A stretch of DNA of 64,000 nt from Choanephora cucurbitarum. Lineage: Eukaryota; Mucoromycota; Mucoromycetes; Mucorales; Choanephoraceae. Location of the stretch: contig JAIWNI010000006.1 in the NCBI GenBank assembly GCA_025331435.1, positions 434,001 through 498,000 of the forward strand, given 5' to 3'. Shown in pieces: positions 58,466-64,000 of the stretch (positions are counted from its first letter, which is position 1; each line of letters opens with the position of its first letter). The notes under the pieces were generated by a model. It was not told the DNA's origin and ran no database searches. It worked only from the letters and a program-made list of their open reading frames with translations. A program made the translations under genes and the position numbers.

Positions 58466-59890
58466 ATGAAATCAAGCAAACAAATTCACAAGGAAGAGTT
58501 TGAAAAAACAGTGGAGAATTATCAACTTCGTGAGCTAGAAGAAACCTGCAAAACAATAGCAGGGAGTGAGTCGCTCTTTAATGAGTTGGGCTTAACGTGC
58601 TTGAACTATGTGTTAAACACTAACAGAATGACATGCAAAAAGAAGCTGGAGTGGATAAATACCATCTATCAACCATGTATGACAAACGAGACTACAAAGC
58701 AGCGTGTTTTATCATTTATGCTCTCTCTAAGATATGAGCAACAAGACTTAATGGATGTCGAGCTATATCAACTTTTGATCGCAACATTTCGTAAGATTAC
58801 GCCTCTAACTATAGAACTATGGGAACATGTGCTTGCTCCCTTTATGGAGAAGACAAGATTGCAAGTATTTTAGCTGCATCTGGCCTATAAGTCACCTTAT
58901 AAATTCTCCTTTCATAGGCGCGAAGCATTTAATGATTTAATTGACAACTATGTATATGATCCCAGTGCCTATCCTAGTATAGAAACACATGACGATTTGG
59001 CTATTATTTCAAGGTGAAGGAGAAAGTGTTAGTGTGCATAAACCCTTCTTGAGTTTGTCAATTAACCTAGTTCAATTAGCCTAAAACTGTTTAATATTTT
59101 ATGTGACTCAGAGTTGCGAACATTGACCTGCAAACAGAAACTAGAGTTCGCATTCTCAGACGCTTTTAATGGATATATTGTTTACGTACACAATTCAACT
59201 CACCGAAGAAAATTTGCAGCAGACGTGCTTTTTATCGAGAACCAGTTTGAGGTAATTCAGAGTGCGTGTAATGTTATCCAGCTCACTCAACTTGCTTTTT
59301 TAAACCATAAAGGAGCTTATATGGGATATACCAACACAGACATACCAGCTTATGCCAGACATCCATTTCGATACCTATGAAGCGTTTGACACAGTATTAA
59401 AAGAATGCGTGTATTTGTTGGGAACATGTCATCCTTCGTATATACCAACTATTACATTTGCTCTAATTCAGTTATTTGAATATGCCAAAACTCATTATAG
59501 TACAGAGGTAAAAGTAAAATCAGTTCGAAAAAAGAAAGTGTGAAAGACTCAGCTTTTATATCATTTTAGACTATCCACACTACGAGTGAGTTCTGTCAGA
59601 TGGGTTTCTTTGAGCATTTTAGGCAGCTATTAAGAGAAGGCACCTTTATATTGTATCCAAAAACTACCTATAAGAGACTGTTTAGAATAGCCGCTTCTTA
59701 TATGCTATTTCAACATGTGCTTTCTCCTTGGCCTCACGCAGCACTTCCTCTTTCCATATGGGATCAGTATTCTCAATTTCGAACCATCTTTATTTCTTCT
59801 TTGAATCAACATGACAGTCAAACAGAAAAGAAGATGGGTACACTTGTTGAAAGAGTGATTTTCACTTGTGCTAATTCAAACTGTAACTAA
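58466..59890 (+). CDS. Unknown helical protein (multi-exon; first junction unresolved)
   Basis: Probable exons 58466-58864, then from 58892 (or 58918) to 59013, 59071-59251, 59340-59507, 59570-59890; about 396 residues. Junctions 2-4 are clean GT-AG with agreeing phase; intron 59252-59339 is required to move from ENQFE into TYQLMPDIHFDTYEAFD. The first junction is odd: the acceptor at 58917 breaks the frame, whereas removal of 58865-58891 (27 nt) or of 58829-58891 (63 nt, weak GTGCTT donor) keeps it. The protein is leucine-rich, helical, without signal peptide, spans or a motif I know (for example ELWEHVLAPFMEKTRLQ; TIHTTSEFCQMGFFEHFRQL). The stop codon overlaps that of the converging protease gene by 4 nt. 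Confidence 0.6.
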
Positions 59891-61438
59891 AGCTTGTCTT
59901 CGGGATAATTGCTGTCTCTTATAGTGTTCAAATAAACGCCATCCAACTTTACTTGATACTGTTTTGAAGTTCGATCATATGGGTCCAAGATATTAGAAAG
60001 CCCCAAGTGCCAGGACTCTTTGAATGAGCCATACATATCATACCCGTTCTTGTTCCAACAAGCAGCTTGCCCTCCATGAAGCTGGCCTACAATACGATGG
60101 TGAGGATCAAATAAGGGCGAGCCTGAACTACCTGATTCAGTGGTTCCACGAGTCCATCTTTCAACTTTCCAATGGCTCTTTTTTGGACACTCGTCCCAGC
60201 ATGAAGGTTTAAGCGAGTTGTTGTAGATTGATAGTTTTTTCACATCACCTTGAGGATGATGGATGCCAATCAACGGCCAGTCAGGTTTCTCCTCTGTTGT
60301 CCATCCGGCAAGATATACGTTGCACTCTTCTGGAATGCGCTCCCTCAATTCGAAAATAGCATAATCAGATATACTTGAGCTATCTATAGATGATATGAAA
60401 AGAAAAGTTCAACGGTATTTACTATAGAAGCAAAAATGTAGCTGTATCAGCTCTTACTCAGCAAAACCAGGCTACGAAGCGTTTTCGATCTTCTCTTAAA
60501 TTTACTTGATGATCTACATGATTTTTCCTGATAGTTTAGCAGCACCATATCCGTCATTGAAGCCGTTGTATCAGTAATACAATGCTTTGCCTATCAAAAA
60601 GTATCAACCTGGTCTCTTCTTTTCTTTATTCTTCGTTCAGCTTACTGTTAGGAAAAGTTGTCTTCCATCTTGTTCGATGTTATTAATAAATGCACCTGTA
60701 CAATATCGTTGATTCCCATGCGTTAGTAATATAGCGATAGAGCTAGCTTGCTTTGACCAATGTAAGCCTATAGCATCACATGCATAATCAATGTTACATG
60801 TGCCTGCTTTATTCGATCTCAAAGTCGAAATCACTTTTTGATTGGATTCGTAAAGAGAAAGAGTATTTAAGAAGGGTATAGGCAAGTGCCCATAGACAAC
60901 ATGAGCGATATGTAAATAAGGTGGCAGTTGGTGAGGATAAGACTTATAAACAACATAAAGCGTATCTCCATCCATGGGCTGTGTAGCAAGCCGAGTTAAA
61001 CTTGCATTTGAGAATCGACTCAGAGACTGCCTGAAGTAGTTGTAGTTATATTCCGTGAAATTTTTAAACATACAGAACTAGACTGACCTGTACTTTTTCA
61101 TTTCTGTCCATAATATACACTGTTGCACCTAGCGGTACCTGCCATTTGTCGAAGATAAGACTCAAAGACAGTGCACCCGGACTATGAATTTTAATTTTCC
61201 ATTGCCACGTTGAGTGATCGGCTATTGCACTAGAAGGTAAAGGGCGGACATAAACAGATGTGGGTATAGAAATGCCAAAATCATAAGGTTTGGCGGATGT
61301 TTCATGATAATTCAACAGGCTTGAAGGTCGTGACACGATGTATGTTGATATATTATTGGGTACATGGTTGAAAGCAAACGACTGCTGACTCGCAAGCGTA
61401 GATGTCACGAAAACAAACAAACAGCACAAGTAAATCAT
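59887..61438 (-). CDS. Secreted trypsin-fold serine protease, lysyl-endopeptidase-like
   Basis: Exons 61438-61088, 61026-60646, 60590-60458, 60383-59887, 453 residues. The signal peptide (MIYLCCLFVFVTSTLA) is taken from the ATG at 61438; in-frame upstream codons encode a second hydrophobic run and are not needed. An N-terminal beta-rich region (residues 20-170) is followed by a chymotrypsin-fold domain with CTGAFINN, the His box TAKHC (H about 247), Asp in SISDYAIFEL (about 295) and Ser in ESGSSGSPLFD (about 375). This G-S-S-G-S-P-L-F form is that of bacterial lysyl endopeptidase (S1 family) and related fungal proteins. The triad is intact, so activity is likely. Cysteines suggest disulfides. 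Specificity for lysine is not proven by sequence. Confidence 0.85.
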
Positions 61439-62112
61439 TCTTTGCAATACAAGAGAATTAAAGAAAAAAAAAAAGACAAAACGCTCAAAAAGAACATAAA
61501 AGAAAGAAAAAAAGCAAGTACAAGGTGATACCAAAGACATACAACTCAACATTTTCTAATCTCAGGTTTAGTTAAACTTTATTCCAATCAATAGCTAAAC
61601 CAAGCAGCCTCTCAATATAAATCAATAAGCCAGTTTGATATACTCTAATGTACTTATTCTTCATGAGGCAAATGTACAGATTTTTGCTTTATTTACAACA
61701 CAATAATCGCTTGATTTAAGAGTACGCTTGCCTGAAGAGCGTCAATCCTTTAGAATGAAAGACACATTATGCACTAAAATGTCAATTTATTTAAGAGTGT
61801 ACTTAAAACAACAATAAATATCGATACTCTAAATACAGTCGACAAAAAAAGGGTTAGCCAATGAAAATGGGTCATCAATACAGAAATATAATGAGGATTG
61901 ACCAAATTCTCTCTTCTTTTTCCCTTCTTAAACTTTTTCATATTGCTTAACATGAATGAAGAATACACAATTTGTTGCAAGAGTTTGAGAATATGTCTAT
62001 CAGTGAAGCGAGTAGAAAGGTAGGGCTCTCTCCTAGTCAACAGCTATTCATGAAATTAAGCAATGAAATTAAACGATAAGCGAAATAGCTGAAAAAGGGT
62101 TTCCTGATTCTA
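61439..62112. other. Spacer with short transposon-like words
   Basis: About 670 bp upstream of the protease gene. The stretch 61440-61540 is its CT-rich leader (on the minus strand). Between 61714 and 61795 occur TTTAAGAGTACGC and TTAAGAGTGTACTT, similar to the motif at 36335-36495. At 61994-62040 a plus-strand reading MSISEASRKVGLSPSQQLF looks like a transposase-type helix-turn-helix fragment. No gene is called. Confidence 0.35.
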
Positions 62113-63134
62113 CAGTACTAATCCGCAATAACGAAATCAAAATTGCAAGGTGTTGATACCGTACAAGCCTGAGAATGTACTCAAGTTAGGTATAAAATTT
62201 TTGCATCATATTGTTGATTTAAACATTAATAGGTGATGACGAAATTCTCGCCATAACGGACAACTTTTCGTCCATATGAAATTCCTTTATTGCGGCGTAG
62301 CACTGTATCACGATCAAAGAAGGAAAGGGACGACCCCATACTCAAAGACAAACATACTGTATTCATCTTTGAGCTGCTGGCCAATGAGGCAACATTGACA
62401 GCTGAAGCCGTTACAGACCACCTATCAAAAGAATTTAGAGGTATACAAATCAACCCCAAATTAGTGAAGAAGAAGTGCCACCTAATCTCTAAGCGTATCG
62501 TTCATAAATATTATGGCAAGAACAAGGATAAAAATGTTGCCAAAAGACGAGATGCGGTAGCATACTGGGTTAGCCAGACCATAGACTTTATGAATGAGTG
62601 CGTATTTTTGGATGAAGCTGGCTTTAACAGGAGTATGCTTCACTCGTATGGATGGTCTGAGGCTGGAACACTTTACAAAATTGATGTTCAAATGAAGAGA
62701 GCAAATGTCAGCATCTTAGGTGTTATTTGTAGAAGTGGTTTTATCACATTATTCAGAAAAAGAAGCTGTGCTTAGTGCTTAGAGTAGAAAGCGAACTCAA
62801 ACTAGCGAGAAATTTCAAACCTTCCCAAGAGAAAAGGTAATCGCCAGCAGTAACTTCCTTGAATACGTAATTCAGGTACTCCACGAGACTGGATTTGTAA
62901 CACAAGCTACAAATGTCTCTAGTTCTTGAAGATACATCCATTCAAAAGGCTGCACTTATTGAAGATTAGATTGGTCGATTAGTAAACCCTTTTTCTTTTT
63001 TAATCTGAGTGAAGAGATTTGGTCTAAGCTGAAGGCTACTGTAAGTAACGATTAAAGGTGATACGTCTTCAAGTTGCAACCCATTTTCAAAAACCGGTTC
63101 CCTAAATTTTGTTCCCTAAATCGGATGATGACTG
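62113..63134 (+). mobile_element. Degraded Tc1/mariner-like (IS630-type) transposon
   Basis: About 1.02 kb. The ends are imperfect inverted repeats: CAGTACTAATCCG at 62113 and, on the opposite strand at 63134, CAGTCATCATCCGA. Both are flanked by TA (62111-62112 and 63135-63136), as expected for this superfamily. Inside lies a broken DDE transposase. The arms agree over only about the first 14 bp with gaps, consistent with age. Confidence 0.7.
62290..63045 (+). pseudogene. Broken Tc1/mariner-like DDE transposase
   Basis: The longest open part is 62290-62775. It has helix-turn-helix-like LTAEAVTDHLSKEF, then the first catalytic Asp in CVFLDEAGFNRSMLHSYGWS, followed by RANVSILGVICRSG. After a stop the reading is broken; the C-terminal catalytic Glu region reappears near 62999-63041 as NLSEEIWSKLKATV (expected NPIEE.WSK.K). 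The second Asp is not found. Stops and frameshifts make it inactive. Confidence 0.78.
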
Positions 63135-63138
63135 TACT

Positions 63139-64000
63139 AGTTATGATAAATCCGACTTTGGAGAAGAACGACAGGTGAGAACTTTTTAAATGAGTACACT
63201 TCCTGCTTGTTGATTCATTCGATAGTAGAATATAGATGGAGTGAACATGACAACAGCTTTCAGGGAATTTCGCGAAAATTCTATCAAAGGTGTGCAGTTA
63301 AGAAAATCTTTGTCAAATCAACGCATTTTGTAAGCTATCATGGTGACTGATTTTTTTTATGAATTAGGTCCCTATCTTACATCTTTCTCAGTTCTGATGA
63401 AAAAGCATTGATTTTGAAAGATATGAGACTGGAGAGGAGCTGGAGACCAATCGAAGAAGATGTCACGTTGGCTTGTCACGAAATTCACAAAGTCTTACAA
63501 GAAGATGATGAAATAAGCCAAGATACAACAACTGATATATTGGAGGTATTAGAAAAGGCTGTGATAGTGTTGACGGAAAAGCTGCAACCAGGATCATTTC
63601 TAATTTAATGTACAGATTTACGAACTTGTTGAATATATAAGCATTGGAATTTCAATAAGAATAAAATCATCTTTTTCACCCATCATTCCAAACTGGCGTG
63701 AGGATAAGGCGAGCGAGTCAAGCTTAATCATTGAAGTTATGCGCCCTTTCGTTTTTGAATGCATAATCAAGCCTACTAAAGATATACGTCTTGAGCGGTA
63801 ACTATAAAAAATAGATAGTGTAATTATTAACTAAATTGGAAAATAGGATGACTTATCGAATGCTATCAAGCCAAGACAAATTGTCAGCTAATGATCCCTG
63901 ATTTGGTGGTATATGTTGATACTGTTTCTAATATCAACTTTGAATTGCTAGTTATTGAAGTAAAGAAGCAAGGAAATTGCAGCAATGGAGGTTTGGAGAA
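63139..64000 (+). pseudogene. Broken multi-exon gene with PD-(D/E)XK-like motif (runs off right edge)
   Basis: Joining up to 63174, 63229-63329, 63368-63545, 63616-63797 and 63847 onward at GT-AG sites gives a continuous reading until exon 5: DKSDFGEERQ, NIDGVNMTTAFREF, SLSYIFLSSDEKALILKDMR, IYELVEYISIGISIRIKSSF, ASESSLIIEVMRPFVFECII. In the last exon the joined frame stops at about 63900, but the next frame gives IPDLVVYVDTVSNINFEL and LLVIEVKKQGN, a PD..D..ExK pattern of restriction-enzyme-like nucleases. So either there is one frameshift or my last junction is wrong. It starts right at the end of the Tc1-like element, so the 5' part may be lost. It may be a repeated Mucorales family; unverified. 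Confidence 0.45.

Noticed and set aside
1..64000. CRISPR arrays, bacterial operons, ribosome binding sites
   Set aside because: Spliceosomal introns in almost every gene show a eukaryotic nuclear sequence, and no regular spaced repeat array is present.

Overview
The window looks like nuclear DNA of an early-diverging filamentous fungus, most likely Mucorales (Mucoromycota). The reasons are short phase-checked introns of about 50-100 nt in almost every gene, AT-rich intergenic DNA, a DIS3L-type cytoplasmic exosome nuclease (unlike the single Dis3 of yeasts), a minor-spliceosome AT-AC intron, and fossils of DIRS-like and Tc1/mariner-like transposons. The species cannot be named from the sequence. 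All gene models were built by joining exons at splice sites. For every complete conserved gene the summed exon length is a multiple of three.

Layout. 1-4632: eIF3l (minus, cut by the left edge) and a Gcn20/ABCF3 ATPase (plus) share a divergent promoter region. 4986-5216: tiny secreted 8-cysteine prepropeptide. 5217-9751: 4.5 kb without a convincing gene, holding a 347-bp MITE with near-perfect inverted repeats. 9752-12960: unknown multi-span membrane protein and a CofD-like protein. 13345-16375: UTP25 of the SSU processome (12 exons). 16645-16932: second small secreted cysteine-rich protein. 16933-20008: gene-poor, with possible remains of a membrane-protein gene. 20009-24775: MFS transporter with micro-exons and a disordered BAT2/PRRC2-like protein. 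24831-29130: DIS3L exonuclease (18 exons). 30267-31993: PRP19. 32320-34792: SAC1. 37204-41274: DDB1. 43247-48937: Ecm33-like GPI protein, saccharopine-dehydrogenase-like oxidoreductase, CCT3. 49172-51367: malic enzyme. 51880-54571: dead DIRS-like retroelement. 57644-61438: AT-hook protein, unknown helical gene and a secreted lysyl-endopeptidase-like protease. 62113-64000: degraded Tc1/mariner-like element and a broken gene with a PD-(D/E)XK-like motif.

The genes are mostly housekeeping: translation initiation and its stress signalling (eIF3l, Gcn20), ribosome assembly (Utp25), RNA decay (DIS3L), splicing (Prp19), chaperonin (CCT3), DNA-damage ubiquitin ligase (DDB1), phosphoinositides (Sac1) and central carbon metabolism (malic enzyme). 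They are not organised as a pathway cluster. The unusual material is in gene structure (a U12-type AT-AC intron, a GC-AG intron, 3-, 12-, 13- and 17-nt exons), in two TATA-driven secreted cysteine-rich peptides, and in the transposon fossils.
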